Shown: positions 16,628 to 25,709 of the stretch, piece after piece
Layout: each line of letters opens with the position of its first letter
Position numbering within the stretch: the first letter of the stretch is position 1
NCBI RefSeq assembly: GCF_013393345.1
Contig: NZ_QJRF01000057.1
Coordinates: 1-64,000, forward strand
Source of the DNA: Pseudomonas taiwanensis
GTDB taxonomy: Bacteria > Pseudomonadota > Gammaproteobacteria > Pseudomonadales > Pseudomonadaceae
Reading direction: 5' to 3'
Length of the DNA stretch: 64,000 nt
The notes under the pieces: model-generated
What the model was told of the DNA's origin: nothing
The model's input: the letters and a program-made list of their open reading frames with translations, nothing else
Database searches by the model: none
Made by a program: the position numbers and the translations under genes

Positions 16628-17020
16628 CTACTCATCGAAACGCCCGGTGGGGTCACGATCGCGCTCGTAGTGTCGCGCTAGCGGGAATGCCGGCAACCAG
16701 GATTCGCGCCGGACGATCCAGCTTTCGTAGGTCGGCATCAGTTGGTCGGGGGCATCCAGGGCACCCAGGTGCACTTCGATTTCGTCTGAGCTGCGGGCAA
16801 AGACGGATGAACCACAGCGGGGACAGAAGAATCGACCGGCATAGTCACGGGTTTCGCCATCGATGGTTACCGCATCCTGGGGGAACACCGCGCAAGCGTT
16901 GAATAGAGCTCCATGATGCTTGCGGCAATCGAGGCAGTGACAGAGGCCGACCCGATACGGGAGCCCCGACGCCACGATTCGGACATTGCCGCAGAGGCAA
17001 CCGCCGGTGAATCGGTCCAT
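16628..17020 (-). CDS. GFA-family (glutathione-dependent formaldehyde-activating-like) zinc protein
   Basis: About 130 aa from ATG 17020 (MDRFTGGCLCG), preceded by GAGGAG. Zinc-ligand cysteines are visible as GCLCG, GLCHCLDCRK and FFCPRCGSSVF, the standard GFA/CENP-V pattern. Most members have no proven substrate, so formaldehyde detoxification should not be assumed. The start lies 41 bp downstream of the stop of the small gene at 17062, on the same strand. Confidence 0.85.
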   Translation of the reverse strand: MDRFTGGCLCGNVRIVASGLPYRVGLCHCLDCRKHHGALFNACAVFPQDAVTIDGETRDYAGRFFCPRCGSSVFARSSDEIEVHLGALDAPDQLMPTYESWIVRRESWLPAFPLARHYERDRDPTGRFDE

Positions 17021-17061
17021 GCCGCGTCTCCTCTGAAGCGACAGGAAGACCTGCAACCACC

Positions 17062-17334
17062 TCAGCCGGACTTCGTCTCGACCGGGTCCTCGGCCGGCAG
17101 GTCTCCGACAATGGCCTGAATCTCGAACAAGAGCTGCTCGATCGTCCTATCAAGTGCTCCCGGCCCTCGGAGCTCGGCCATCCTGATGCCCGTTATGCGT
17201 ATCGACTCGCGCGAGCTGCTTCGCCGCAGGCGGATCTCGATGACCTGGCCCAAACCGAACTCGCAAAGGACCTCGAACCCAGGCAGCACCAAATCCACCT
17301 GGGTTTGAAGACGTTGTTGAAGCAGGCGCTTCAT
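17062..17334 (-). CDS. Small DUF1652-like protein
   Basis: 90 aa, start ATG with CGGAGG five bases upstream. The core SRESIRITGIRMAEL and the following acidic helix (ALDRTIEQLLFEIQAIVGDL) resemble DUF1652, a short domain common in Pseudomonas. No catalytic motif or signal peptide is seen. The function is unknown. It is followed by the GFA gene on the same strand. Confidence 0.6.
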   Translation of the reverse strand: MKRLLQQRLQTQVDLVLPGFEVLCEFGLGQVIEIRLRRSSSRESIRITGIRMAELRGPGALDRTIEQLLFEIQAIVGDLPAEDPVETKSG

Positions 17335-17429
17335 GCTGCCTCCGGACGCGATCCTGCGGCCATCAAGGCAATTTAGACAACGGGATTCGCTGCATCTGCT
17401 CCGGGGAATTTCGCACCGTTCGTCTGCCG

Positions 17430-17492
17430 GTAGGAGCGAGCTTGCTCGCGAACGGTTCGAGCACGTTCTTTCGCGAGCAAGCTCGCTCCTAC
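17430..17492. repeat. REP pair (BIME)
   Basis: Two inverted REP halves, GTAGGAGCGAGCTTGCTCGC and its complement, separated by about 20 bp. The inner palindrome is GCGAGC-TT-GCTCGC. It lies between the DUF1652-like gene and the BCCT gene, whose stop is at 17536. Confidence 0.85.
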
Positions 17493-17535
17493 AAAAAGGC
17501 AGGGATCGAGGTTTGCAATGTTGGGTTTCGCTTCG

Positions 17536-19098
17536 CTAATCCGAAGCGGCCGCTGGATCACGGAGCGCGGCGAGCGGTTCATGCGCCACGCTCACCTGCC
17601 GCTCGCTCAGCAGTGCCTTCCACAGCGACACGCACAACCCCAACATCACCGCCAGGAACGGCGCGGCGAAGATGATGGCTGCGGTCTGCAGTGCGACCAG
17701 GCCGCCCATCACCAGCAGCACCGAGGCCGCCGCACTGCTCAACGTGCCCCACAGCACCACCAGCCAGCCCGGCGGCTTCAGGCTGCCGCGCGCGCAGAGC
17801 ATGCCCATGACGATGGAACCCGCGTCGGCTCCCGAGATGAAGAACACGCCGACCAGCACGATGGCGGCAAACGAAGTCAGTGCCGCAGCGGGGTACTGGC
17901 CCAGTAAGGTGAAGAGCGCCACCGCCGGTCCCTGGTCGTTCACGGCGGCGGCGATGCCGCCAGCGCCTGCCAGCTCCGAGTACAGGGCCGCGCCGCCCAT
18001 GATCGCGAACCACACCATCGTGACTCCACTGGGAATGAAGATGACGCCGATGACGAACTCGCGAATGGTGCGGCCTCGGGAGATCCGCGCGATGAAGGTG
18101 CCGACGAAGGGCGCCCAGGAAATCCACCAGGCCCAGTAGAAGATGGTCCAGCCAGCGAGCCACTTGCCATCGCTGAAGGCTGCGGTGCGGAACGACATCG
18201 GCACCAGCTCCCGGAGGTATTCGCCTATCGATGCGACCAGCGTGTTCATGATGAATACGCTTGGGCCTACCGCCGCCAGGAACAGCAGCAACAACACCGC
18301 GACCACCATGTTGACGTTGCTCAGGAACTGCACGCCCTTGCCCACGCCGGACACCGCGGAAAGGATGAACAGCACCGTCATCACCGCGATGATCGCCAAC
18401 GCAATGCTGTTCGATTCGCCGGTGTGCCACAGGTAGTTGAGACCGCTGTTGATCTGCTGCGCGCCCAGGCCGAGGGAGGTGGCGGTGCCGAACAGCGTGG
18501 CCAGGACGGCCAGCATGTCGATCGACTTGCCCAATGGCCCGCGAACGCCCGCCTCGCCGATCAGTGGCGTGAAGGCGCTGGAGATCAGGTTCGGCAGCCC
18601 TTTGCGGAACGAGAAGTAAGCCATCACCAGGCCGACGATGGCGTAGATCGCCCAGGGGTGGAAAGCCCAATGGAAGTACGCGTAGCCCATGGCCACCTTG
18701 GCCGCCTCCCTGGAGTGCGGCGGCGCCAGGTCGTTGGGCAGCGTCGAAAAGTGTGTGATCGGTTCGGCCACACCCCAGAACATGAGGCCGATTCCCATGC
18801 CGACACTGAACATCATCGCAATCCACGACGACGTGCTGAACTCGGGTTCTTCGTCATCCTGGCCCAGCCTGATCCGGCCAAAGCGGCTGAACGCGAGGAA
18901 CAGCGCGAAGCCCAGGAAGAATGCCGTGGAGAGCACGAAGCTCCAGCCGAACCAGTCGATGATGGTGTTCAGCAGCGCCTGTGACGCCGTCGCCATGGCC
19001 GCGGGCGCGAGAGCCCCCCAGGTGACCAACGAGGCTGAAATCGCAGCCGCCCCCCAGAAAACGACCTTGTCGACGGGTGATCCAGGTGTCTTGTGCAT
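17536..19098 (-). CDS. BCCT-family (betaine/carnitine/choline) transporter
   Basis: About 520 aa from ATG 19098 (MHKTPGSP), with GAGGAGG just upstream; a TTG four codons earlier is less likely. About 12 membrane helices are present. The family segment WTIFYWAWWISWAPFVGTF is at about 320, followed by ISRGRTIREFV. Early parts include GMGIGLMFWGVAEP. BCCT proteins take up quaternary ammonium compounds with Na+ or H+. The long cytoplasmic C-terminal osmosensing tail of BetP is absent. The precise substrate is not readable. The 200 bp upstream of it shows no gene. Confidence 0.9.
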   Translation of the reverse strand: MHKTPGSPVDKVVFWGAAAISASLVTWGALAPAAMATASQALLNTIIDWFGWSFVLSTAFFLGFALFLAFSRFGRIRLGQDDEEPEFSTSSWIAMMFSVGMGIGLMFWGVAEPITHFSTLPNDLAPPHSREAAKVAMGYAYFHWAFHPWAIYAIVGLVMAYFSFRKGLPNLISSAFTPLIGEAGVRGPLGKSIDMLAVLATLFGTATSLGLGAQQINSGLNYLWHTGESNSIALAIIAVMTVLFILSAVSGVGKGVQFLSNVNMVVAVLLLLFLAAVGPSVFIMNTLVASIGEYLRELVPMSFRTAAFSDGKWLAGWTIFYWAWWISWAPFVGTFIARISRGRTIREFVIGVIFIPSGVTMVWFAIMGGAALYSELAGAGGIAAAVNDQGPAVALFTLLGQYPAAALTSFAAIVLVGVFFISGADAGSIVMGMLCARGSLKPPGWLVVLWGTLSSAAASVLLVMGGLVALQTAAIIFAAPFLAVMLGLCVSLWKALLSERQVSVAHEPLAALRDPAAASD

Positions 19099-19302
19099 GG
19101 GCCTCCTCAAGCTTGAATGCCTTTCTTCTTGTTAGCGGTGAAACCTGCCGTGGCGGGCGACGGTCAGTGCCCCGCGATGGTCGCGCGACCTGGCAAAGGC
19201 GACTTGCGCATGGACGATGCCCACCGATCCAAATGCGACAGCCCCCAGGCCGAACAGGCTTGTTTCAGGGCGTCTGGAACGAGGGTCCCAGCCCGCCGGG
19301 CC

Positions 19303-20592
19303 TCAGGGCCGATAGCCCTGCGCCAGCAACCAGCCCTGCACCATCCGCCGCTGGGCTTCCGGCAACGCGGCCAGGGCGTGGTTCAGTTCTCCGCGCTGGA
19401 GAGCCGTGATGACGGGCGCGAGTTCGACACCTTGCAGGTGCCACATGCCCAGTGGCTGGTCGGCGGTGACCACCACCTCGACTTCTTCGATCAGGTCACC
19501 GTGGATGACCGGGGCGCGCTCTACCCTGACCTGACTGAAATCAGGCGCCGCATGCATGGGCTCGGCATCCGGCCAGCTGCGCCGGTCGCGCCAGAAGGAT
19601 TGGTCGGGCCAGCGCTGCTCCAGGGCGTAGAAATCGCGACCGGTGCGGGCGAAGCGCAGGAAGAGATGTTCCACCCTGCGCTGGTGGAAGCGTCGGGCAA
19701 GGTCGGCGCGATCCGGCCGTTGCAGCATCGTATTGATCACCGCCGGTGCCTGCAGGGCGGACGACAGGGACTGGAAGATGCCGTTGCCGGAGAGCGGGTC
19801 CACGGCCATGGCTGCGTCCCCGACCCTCAGCCAGTTCGAGCCGCTGGCTTCATGGAAGAGGATGGCGGTGCTGCTGCGCGCATGGAGGCTGGCCGGCTGC
19901 AATGCGGCGTCGCCGAACAGCTCGCGCACCAGACCGGATTCGGCGCGACGCTGGGCGCAGTAGTCTGGGAGCTGGTCCTTGGGCGGCAGGCCGCTGGCGT
20001 CCAGGGTGATCTGCCAGTAGCAACGGCCATCGACCAGGCGCGCCATCCAGGCCCAGCCATCGGGCAGGCTTTCCACCGCCGAACCGGGATGGCCCGGTGC
20101 TTCCTGCCACTGGTTGAGCAGGCTGAGGGTTTCCGGCCCGCGCAGGCGGCCGCCGGCCAGCGGTGCCGAACGGCCTCGGGCTTCGACGAGGAAGTCAGCA
20201 CGCAGCGGCTCGCCCGATTCGAGCTCGATCAGATGGCCGTCGTCGCTGCTCGCCACTTTCAGCACGCGGGCTTCCAATGTTTCGATTCCCGCCGCGTGCA
20301 GGTCTTCGCGGATGGCCGTATCGAACTGCGGGCGGTCCAGGAGGCATTCCTGGTTGATGGACTGGCCGTCGCCATTCCACAGGACACGACGCGGCGAAGG
20401 AGCGGCAGCGCAGGCAAGTGCATGTCGCAGGCCGGCCTGTCGCAGTCCATCCAGCACACGCTGGGAGACGCCTTCTACGGCCGTGAAGCGGCGCCACTCG
20501 CTGACCACGCACACGGAGTAGCCCAGCCGCTTCAGCCCCAAGGCCACCGCAGCGCCTGCGGGTCCGGCACCGAGTACGACGATTTCAGGCAT
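19303..20592 (-). CDS. qhpG: FAD-dependent monooxygenase, QhpG-like
   Basis: About 429 aa from ATG 20592 (MPEIVVLGAGPAGAA), overlapping the subtilase gene by eight bases. The FAD dinucleotide motif GAGPAG is at residues 8-13 and the second FAD motif is GDAAMAVDPLSGNGI, as in tryptophan-halogenase-like and geranylgeranyl-reductase-like monooxygenases. QhpG hydroxylates the Trp that becomes the CTQ cofactor of quinohemoprotein amine dehydrogenase. Identification rests mainly on its grouping with a small subtilase and an ABC exporter, the QhpE/QhpF pair. The dehydrogenase subunit genes and the radical-SAM gene are not in this window. Confidence 0.68.
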   Translation of the reverse strand: MPEIVVLGAGPAGAAVALGLKRLGYSVCVVSEWRRFTAVEGVSQRVLDGLRQAGLRHALACAAAPSPRRVLWNGDGQSINQECLLDRPQFDTAIREDLHAAGIETLEARVLKVASSDDGHLIELESGEPLRADFLVEARGRSAPLAGGRLRGPETLSLLNQWQEAPGHPGSAVESLPDGWAWMARLVDGRCYWQITLDASGLPPKDQLPDYCAQRRAESGLVRELFGDAALQPASLHARSSTAILFHEASGSNWLRVGDAAMAVDPLSGNGIFQSLSSALQAPAVINTMLQRPDRADLARRFHQRRVEHLFLRFARTGRDFYALEQRWPDQSFWRDRRSWPDAEPMHAAPDFSQVRVERAPVIHGDLIEEVEVVVTADQPLGMWHLQGVELAPVITALQRGELNHALAALPEAQRRMVQGWLLAQGYRP

Positions 20593-21259
20593 GGCCACGG
20601 CGCTCCGGCCCGGTATAGGCAGCTCCTTCGTGCAGCCACTCCAGCACCGATTCACGACTGGCGCCAGGACGGGACTGTAGGTAACCGGCGATAATTCCGC
20701 TCAATGCCGCGCAACCAACGCTGGCGCCGGCCACGCCGTTGGCCGCCGCGACATGCGCACCAAAATCGGCCTGCGGGCTGTTCAGCCAGGACCACTGCCC
20801 CGGCGCGCAGCGAGCGTCGCCGGTTACACGGATCACGCCCGGATAGGCGGCCGGATACACCGGCTCGCCCTGCGCCGGGCTGGAAGCGCAAAGCAGGATG
20901 CCGGAGGCCTGGGCCAGCACGCAGGCCTCGCGCAGTACCGGTCGGTCGTTGCGCAGGCCAAGACTCATAGTGATCAAGGCCACGTCCTGTTCGATCAGCC
21001 AGTGCACTGCGGCGGCGATTTGCAGCGGGCTGGTCTGCCAGCGTTCGCCGAACACCTGGGCGACGCAGAGTCGGACCGGGCCGCACTGTCGCGTCAAGGT
21101 ATCCAGCACGACGCGGCCGTGACCAAGGGCGTCGGGCTGGGTATCGCCTTCCTGCAATTCCCCACCTTCCAGCCAGAAGCGACGTGACTGGGCGACGACA
21201 CCCGCCTGCTCCTGCGCAAATCCGCTGTCGACGATGCCGATGGCGAGGTCAATGGCCAT
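20585..21259 (-). CDS. qhpE: Small subtilisin-like (S8) protease, QhpE-like
   Basis: 224 aa, much shorter than secreted subtilases and with no signal peptide. The catalytic triad is visible: Asp in GIVDSG (about 11), His in LGHGRVV (about 47) and Ser in GASVGCAALSG (about 183). QhpE is an intracellular S8 protease that cuts the leader from the QHNDH gamma subunit. The start overlaps the end of the ABC transporter gene by 11 bp and the stop overlaps the monooxygenase start, so the three genes are translationally coupled. Confidence 0.72.
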   Translation of the reverse strand: MAIDLAIGIVDSGFAQEQAGVVAQSRRFWLEGGELQEGDTQPDALGHGRVVLDTLTRQCGPVRLCVAQVFGERWQTSPLQIAAAVHWLIEQDVALITMSLGLRNDRPVLREACVLAQASGILLCASSPAQGEPVYPAAYPGVIRVTGDARCAPGQWSWLNSPQADFGAHVAAANGVAGASVGCAALSGIIAGYLQSRPGASRESVLEWLHEGAAYTGPERRGHA

Positions 21260-22982
21260 GGCTCACCTGCTCGGGTTCCAGGCTGTGCAACTGGCCGTGC
21301 TCCAGCCGGAAGGCGATGTCAGCCTGGGCCAGAGTGGAGGGCCGGTGGCTGATGAGGATGCGCGTGCGCCCGGCAAAGAGCTGGTCGATGGCGGCGATCA
21401 CTTCGCGCTCGGTGGCTTCGTCCACCGCCGAGGTGGCCTCGTCCAGCACGAGAATGAGCGGGTCCTGCAACAGTGCGCGGGCGATGGCGATGCGTTGTTT
21501 CTGGCCGCCGGAAAGCTGCTGGCCGCGTTCGCCCAACGGGCTGTCCAGGCCCAGCGGCAGGGATTCGATCAGGCTATCGAGCCGAGCCAGCCGCGCCACC
21601 TGTTCCAGGGCTTCGCGGCTGGCGTCCGGAGCGCTGTAGGCAAGGTTCTCGGCCAGGGTGCCACGGAACAGGACGATGTCCTGGCTGACCACGGCGATGC
21701 GCCGGCGCAGGGCGAACAGGTCCAGCTCGCGCAGGTCGGCGCCATCCAGCAGCACGCGGCCCTGGTCCGGGTCGTAGAAGCGTTGCAGCAAGTCGATCAG
21801 GGTGGATTTGCCGACGCCCGAAGCGCCGCTGAGGGCCACCTTGAGGCCAGCGGGAATGACCGCATCCACCCCGCGCAGTACAGCGCCAGCGCGCTGTTCA
21901 TGGGCGAAGTGCACGCCCTCCAGGCGCAGCTCTCCCCTGCCCTCCGGCATGGCTTTGGGCGACTCGGGCTGGCGTACCGGCACCGGCTCCTGTTGCAGCT
22001 CCATCACCCGGCCAAGGCTGACGGTCATGCGTTGCAGCGCGACGTAGAGGCCCAGCAGGCTCTGCACCGGCCCCACGGCCATGCCGAGGTAGGTGGAGAA
22101 AGCGATCAGCGCGCCCAGCTGCCAGGTGCCCTGTATGACCCAGTAACCGCCGATGAGGAAAGCGCAGGCGCGGGACAGCGAGGTGAGCGTGCCGGGCACG
22201 GCGTGCGTGAAGAATTCGGTGACCTGCACCCGCAGCAATTGGCTCATGTAGCCCTGTCCCAACCCTTCCAGGCGGCGCGATTCGCGCTTCTGCTGGCCAG
22301 CGGCCTGGATGAATTTCATCGCCGGCAGGGTTTCCACCAGGAAGGACGACACATCCGCCGAACGCTCGCGCAGGCTGCGCACTTCGCGTTCCACCTTGCG
22401 CCGCATCCAGCGCAGCCAGAGCACTTCGATGGGGATCAACAGCGCCAGCAGCAACGACAATTGCCAGGACAGCAGCAGCATGAGGGTCACGGCGCCGATC
22501 AGGCCGATGACGCTGGAAACCGCCGAGAACAGCGAATCCACGGCGAATCGCTGGATCTCCGCCACATCGCCATCGAGTCGGGACAGGATGTCGCCGAGGC
22601 GCTTGCGACCGTAGAAGGCTGGCGAGAGTTGCTGGAGGTGGCGATAGAGGTCATCCCGCAAGGCGAAGAGGATGCGCCCGGAAAGCCGCGTGTGCAGGTA
22701 ACGGTTGATACCCGACAGCGCCGTGCCAAGGATGCCGACGGCGATCATCGCGATAGCCACCTGCACCAGCTTGCTGAAATCCTTGGCCAGCAGCCCGTCG
22801 TCGATCAGGGTCTTGGTTAGCCAGGGCTGGGCCAGCACCAGCAGCGATGCGCCGAGGGACAGGCCGAGCAGCACCAGGATGGCGCGCAGCTGGGGACGGA
22901 CGAAGCCATAGAGCCAGGCCAGGGCACGGCGCAGCAGGTCGGGGTCGCTGGTTTCTACGAGTTTGAGGAAGAGGCGGGTCAT
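21249..22982 (-). CDS. qhpF: ABC exporter, fused permease-ATPase, QhpF-like
   Basis: 577 aa. Six transmembrane helices (about 30-320) precede a nucleotide-binding domain with Walker A GASGVGKST, signature LSGGQKQ, Walker B LILVLDEAT and the switch His in ISHRPS. This is a half-transporter of the MsbA/LapB type that works as a homodimer. In the QHNDH system QhpF exports the matured gamma subunit. It is first in a coupled three-gene group with the S8 protease and flavoprotein. Without those neighbours it would be annotated only as a generic exporter. Confidence 0.75.
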   Translation of the reverse strand: MTRLFLKLVETSDPDLLRRALAWLYGFVRPQLRAILVLLGLSLGASLLVLAQPWLTKTLIDDGLLAKDFSKLVQVAIAMIAVGILGTALSGINRYLHTRLSGRILFALRDDLYRHLQQLSPAFYGRKRLGDILSRLDGDVAEIQRFAVDSLFSAVSSVIGLIGAVTLMLLLSWQLSLLLALLIPIEVLWLRWMRRKVEREVRSLRERSADVSSFLVETLPAMKFIQAAGQQKRESRRLEGLGQGYMSQLLRVQVTEFFTHAVPGTLTSLSRACAFLIGGYWVIQGTWQLGALIAFSTYLGMAVGPVQSLLGLYVALQRMTVSLGRVMELQQEPVPVRQPESPKAMPEGRGELRLEGVHFAHEQRAGAVLRGVDAVIPAGLKVALSGASGVGKSTLIDLLQRFYDPDQGRVLLDGADLRELDLFALRRRIAVVSQDIVLFRGTLAENLAYSAPDASREALEQVARLARLDSLIESLPLGLDSPLGERGQQLSGGQKQRIAIARALLQDPLILVLDEATSAVDEATEREVIAAIDQLFAGRTRILISHRPSTLAQADIAFRLEHGQLHSLEPEQVSHGH

Positions 22983-23011
22983 GGAGTTACGGCCAGAATT
23001 CGCAGATCAAT

Positions 23012-23110
23012 TGTGGGGGCGAATTCATTCGCTATGGGCTGCAACGCAGCCTCCTTCGCTCTCGCAGGGCAAACCTGCGGTCTGCTTAGCGAATGAATTC
23101 GCCCCCACAG
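23012..23110. repeat. REP pair (BIME), GAATTC type
   Basis: Inverted halves TGTGGGGGCGAATTCATTCGC and its complement bracket about 55 bp that contains GGCTGCAACGCAGCC. It sits between the sigma-54 activator stop and the QhpF-like start, so it interrupts any simple operon between them. Confidence 0.85.
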
Positions 23111-23142
23111 GGTTTCAGCCCCACATTGGCAGTTTGGGCGAG

Positions 23143-25050
23143 TCATCCCCGCAGCTGCTTCAACTTGCGATACAACGTCGCGCGGCTGATGCCAAGGGAA
23201 TCGGCGGCGGCCGACACATTGCCCTGGTGGCGATCCAGCGCGCCGCGGATCAGTTCCAGTTCGTTCTCGCGGATGCTGCCGGGCTGGCGGCAGCTGGCGG
23301 TCAGGTCGTCCAGCAGGCTGTCGGTGAGGTGGTCGAGACCAAGCACCGTCTCGCCCTCTTCGCGCATGGCCAGGGCCGAGCGCAGGACCATTTCCAGCTG
23401 GCGGATGTTGCCCGGCCAGTCGTAGCCGGCGAGCAGTTCGGTGAGGTCCTTGTCGAGGCTCACATTGGTGGCGCCGAATTTGTGCAACACGCCGCTGATC
23501 ATCCCCGCCAGGTCATCGCGCTCGCGCAGGGCCGGCAGGCGCAGGCTGACGCCGTTGATGCGGTAGTAGAGGTCTTCGCGGAAGTGCTTGTCCTGCACCA
23601 GGCGCTTGAGGTCACGGTGGGTCGCGCAGATCACCGCAACGTCTATGTGCTGCTCTTCCCCGGCACCCAGCGGCGCCACCTTGCGCTCCTGCAGCACGCG
23701 CAACAGTCGCGCCTGGAGGCTGAGCGGCATGTCGCCGATTTCATCGAGGAACAGGGTGCCGCCGTGGGCCTGCATCAGTCGGCCGACCATCCCACCCCGG
23801 CGCGAACCGGTGAAGGCGCCTTCGCGGTAGCCGAAGAGTTCGGATTCGATCAGGCCTTCAGGGATGGCGGCGCAGTTCACCGCCACGAAAGGTTTGTCGG
23901 CGCGCGGGCCGGACTGGTGCAGCGCGCGGGCCACCACCTCCTTGCCGGTACCGGTTTCGCCCAGCAGCAGCACCGGCAGCTCGTTGGCCAACCCCTGGCG
24001 GGCCATGCGCAGGGCACGGGCGAAGCGGCCGTCGCGGCCGGCCAATTCTTCCAGCAGTTGGGCCTTCTGCGCGGACGGAACCTTGGCAGCAGGTGCCGGG
24101 CCACTCAGGTTGGTGTGGCGCGGCACCTGCAAGGCACGGAAGAAGAACTCGCCCTTGGCCGTCTGCACGCTGCTCACGCCGCCCTGCAACAGGCGCGCGA
24201 TGAACTGCGGCGAGCGCTCGCCGATCAGGTCGCTGGAACGCCGTCCCACCAGGGATTCACGGCGTATCTGCAGGAGGTCGCAGGCGCGCTCGTTGGCGGC
24301 CAGCACCTCGCCGTCGAGGCTCAGCGCCAGCAAGCCGTGCCAGGCGCTGCCGAGGTATTGCGGGCGGTTGTGGAAGGACAGCACCAGATGGTCCGGATAG
24401 CAGAGGCCAAACATGCGGCTCTCGATGTTTCCGGCCGCCAGCATCAGCGTGGAGAGGTTGTCCTGGGGCTGTGCCATGACGCCTTCGCGGGTCAGGTCGA
24501 GCACACCCATCACGCGGCCCTGCGGGTCACGCAGTGGGACCGAGGTGCAGGAAAACGGGCTGAGGCGATCGAGGTAATGCTCGCCGCAGTTGATCAGCGT
24601 CGGGCGCCCTTCGACCACTGCGGTGCCGATGGCGTTGGTGCCGCGCAGGGATTCGCTCCAGCAACTGCCGGGCTTGAGGTCGCGCAGGCCGAAGGTCTTG
24701 AGGAATTCAGTCTGGCCCTCGATGGCGAGGACGTTGGCCTGGGCATCGCCGAGGATGATCAGCCCGCCCTTGCCCTGCTGGCTGACCAGGTATTCGAGTT
24801 CGGGAGTGGCGGCGTCGATCAAAAGGCGGTTGCTGTCCAACAGCAGTTGCAGGTCGTGGCCCTGCTCCAGCCCCACCTGGTCACCTTCCAGGCAGTTGAG
24901 GCCGTGCTCCAGGCTGCGCCGCCAGGAGGCATCGATTTCGTCGCGCAGCACGCCCTGGGGCAGTTCGCCCTCGCTGGCCAGCTTCAGGCGGAACTCCCGC
25001 GATTCTTGCAATGGATCGGCAGCGGTTTTTATTCGAATGTCTTGCGCCAT
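23143..25050 (-). CDS. Sigma-54-dependent activator, AcoR type
   Basis: About 635 aa from ATG 25050 ([13 protein letters not shown]), with GGAG upstream; the longer in-frame start at 25170 lacks a ribosome site. Domains in order are a GAF-like sensor (about 60-200), a PAS-like region (about 225-300), an AAA+ domain with Walker A GETGTGKE and Walker [14 protein letters not shown], and a C-terminal Fis-type HTH ([20 protein letters not shown]). The sigma-54 contact loop reads GAFTGS rather than GAFTGA, a variant found in some AcoR-like proteins. It is transcribed toward the QhpFEG-like genes and may control them. The effector is unknown. Confidence 0.88.
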   Translation of the reverse strand: MAQDIRIKTAADPLQESREFRLKLASEGELPQGVLRDEIDASWRRSLEHGLNCLEGDQVGLEQGHDLQLLLDSNRLLIDAATPELEYLVSQQGKGGLIILGDAQANVLAIEGQTEFLKTFGLRDLKPGSCWSESLRGTNAIGTAVVEGRPTLINCGEHYLDRLSPFSCTSVPLRDPQGRVMGVLDLTREGVMAQPQDNLSTLMLAAGNIESRMFGLCYPDHLVLSFHNRPQYLGSAWHGLLALSLDGEVLAANERACDLLQIRRESLVGRRSSDLIGERSPQFIARLLQGGVSSVQTAKGEFFFRALQVPRHTNLSGPAPAAKVPSAQKAQLLEELAGRDGRFARALRMARQGLANELPVLLLGETGTGKEVVARALHQSGPRADKPFVAVNCAAIPEGLIESELFGYREGAFTGSRRGGMVGRLMQAHGGTLFLDEIGDMPLSLQARLLRVLQERKVAPLGAGEEQHIDVAVICATHRDLKRLVQDKHFREDLYYRINGVSLRLPALRERDDLAGMISGVLHKFGATNVSLDKDLTELLAGYDWPGNIRQLEMVLRSALAMREEGETVLGLDHLTDSLLDDLTASCRQPGSIRENELELIRGALDRHQGNVSAAADSLGISRATLYRKLKQLRG

Positions 25051-25228
25051 CTCTCGCTCCAGCGTGCGCCCCGGCTTAGGCCGGCGGTTGATCGCACGCC
25101 ATGAATGTCTACACCCCCGGCCCGCGTCCGTAAAGAGCGGGCCACTTCCCCCGCAAGGAGCAAGTATCAAGCCATTTCGGCCGTCGCCTGCCGTTGCGGT
25201 GCGTAGTTGACAGTCAGGTTGGCACAGG

Positions 25229-25244
25229 TTTACGTTAACGTAAA
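25229..25244. promoter_or_regulatory. Candidate LiuR operator
   Basis: A perfect 16-bp palindrome TTTACGTTAACGTAAA lies 24 bp upstream of liuR. A TTGACA hexamer is at 25207-25212, so the palindrome falls in the spacer/-10 region where MerR-type regulators bind. Its assignment to LiuR is inferred. Confidence 0.75.
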
Positions 25245-25268
25245 GGTAAACACAGAGACGGCTCTTCC

Positions 25269-25667
25269 ATGCCCACCACTTACAGCATTTCCGACCTGGC
25301 CCGCGAACTGGACGTCACCACCCGCGCCATCCGCTTCTATGAAGAGCAAGGCATGCTCAGCCCCGAGCGCCGTGGCCAGGAACGCATCTACAGCCCGAAG
25401 GACCTGGTGGCGCTGAAGCTCATCCTGCGGGGCAAGCGCATCGGCTTCTCCCTGGCCGAATGCAAGGAACTGATCGACCTCTACGACCCCAGCAGCGGCA
25501 ACCGCAAGCAGCTGGAAACCTTCATGGGCAAGATCGCCGCGCGCCGCGCGCAGCTTGAACAGCAGTTGCTGGACATCCAGCAGATGCAGCTGGAACTGGA
25601 TACGGCCGAGGAACGCTGCCTGGCGGCGATGGCTGAAACCGAACGCAAACAGGGCGTCGATGCCTGA
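25269..25667 (+). CDS. liuR: MerR-family regulator LiuR
   Basis: 132 aa. The N-terminal MerR winged HTH reads [21 protein letters not shown], split as [16 protein letters not shown] dimerisation coiled coil follows (about 80-115). No effector-binding cysteines are present, as in the LiuR group, which responds to branched-chain CoA intermediates. It is the first gene of the liu cluster, with a palindromic operator just upstream, so it probably regulates itself and the five downstream catabolic genes. Confidence 0.92.
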   Translation: MPTTYSISDLARELDVTTRAIRFYEEQGMLSPERRGQERIYSPKDLVALKLILRGKRIGFSLAECKELIDLYDPSSGNRKQLETFMGKIAARRAQLEQQLLDIQQMQLELDTAEERCLAAMAETERKQGVDA

Positions 25668-25709
25668 CCCCTCCCCCACTCACCGACAATGACAAGCACA
25701 GGTGTAACG

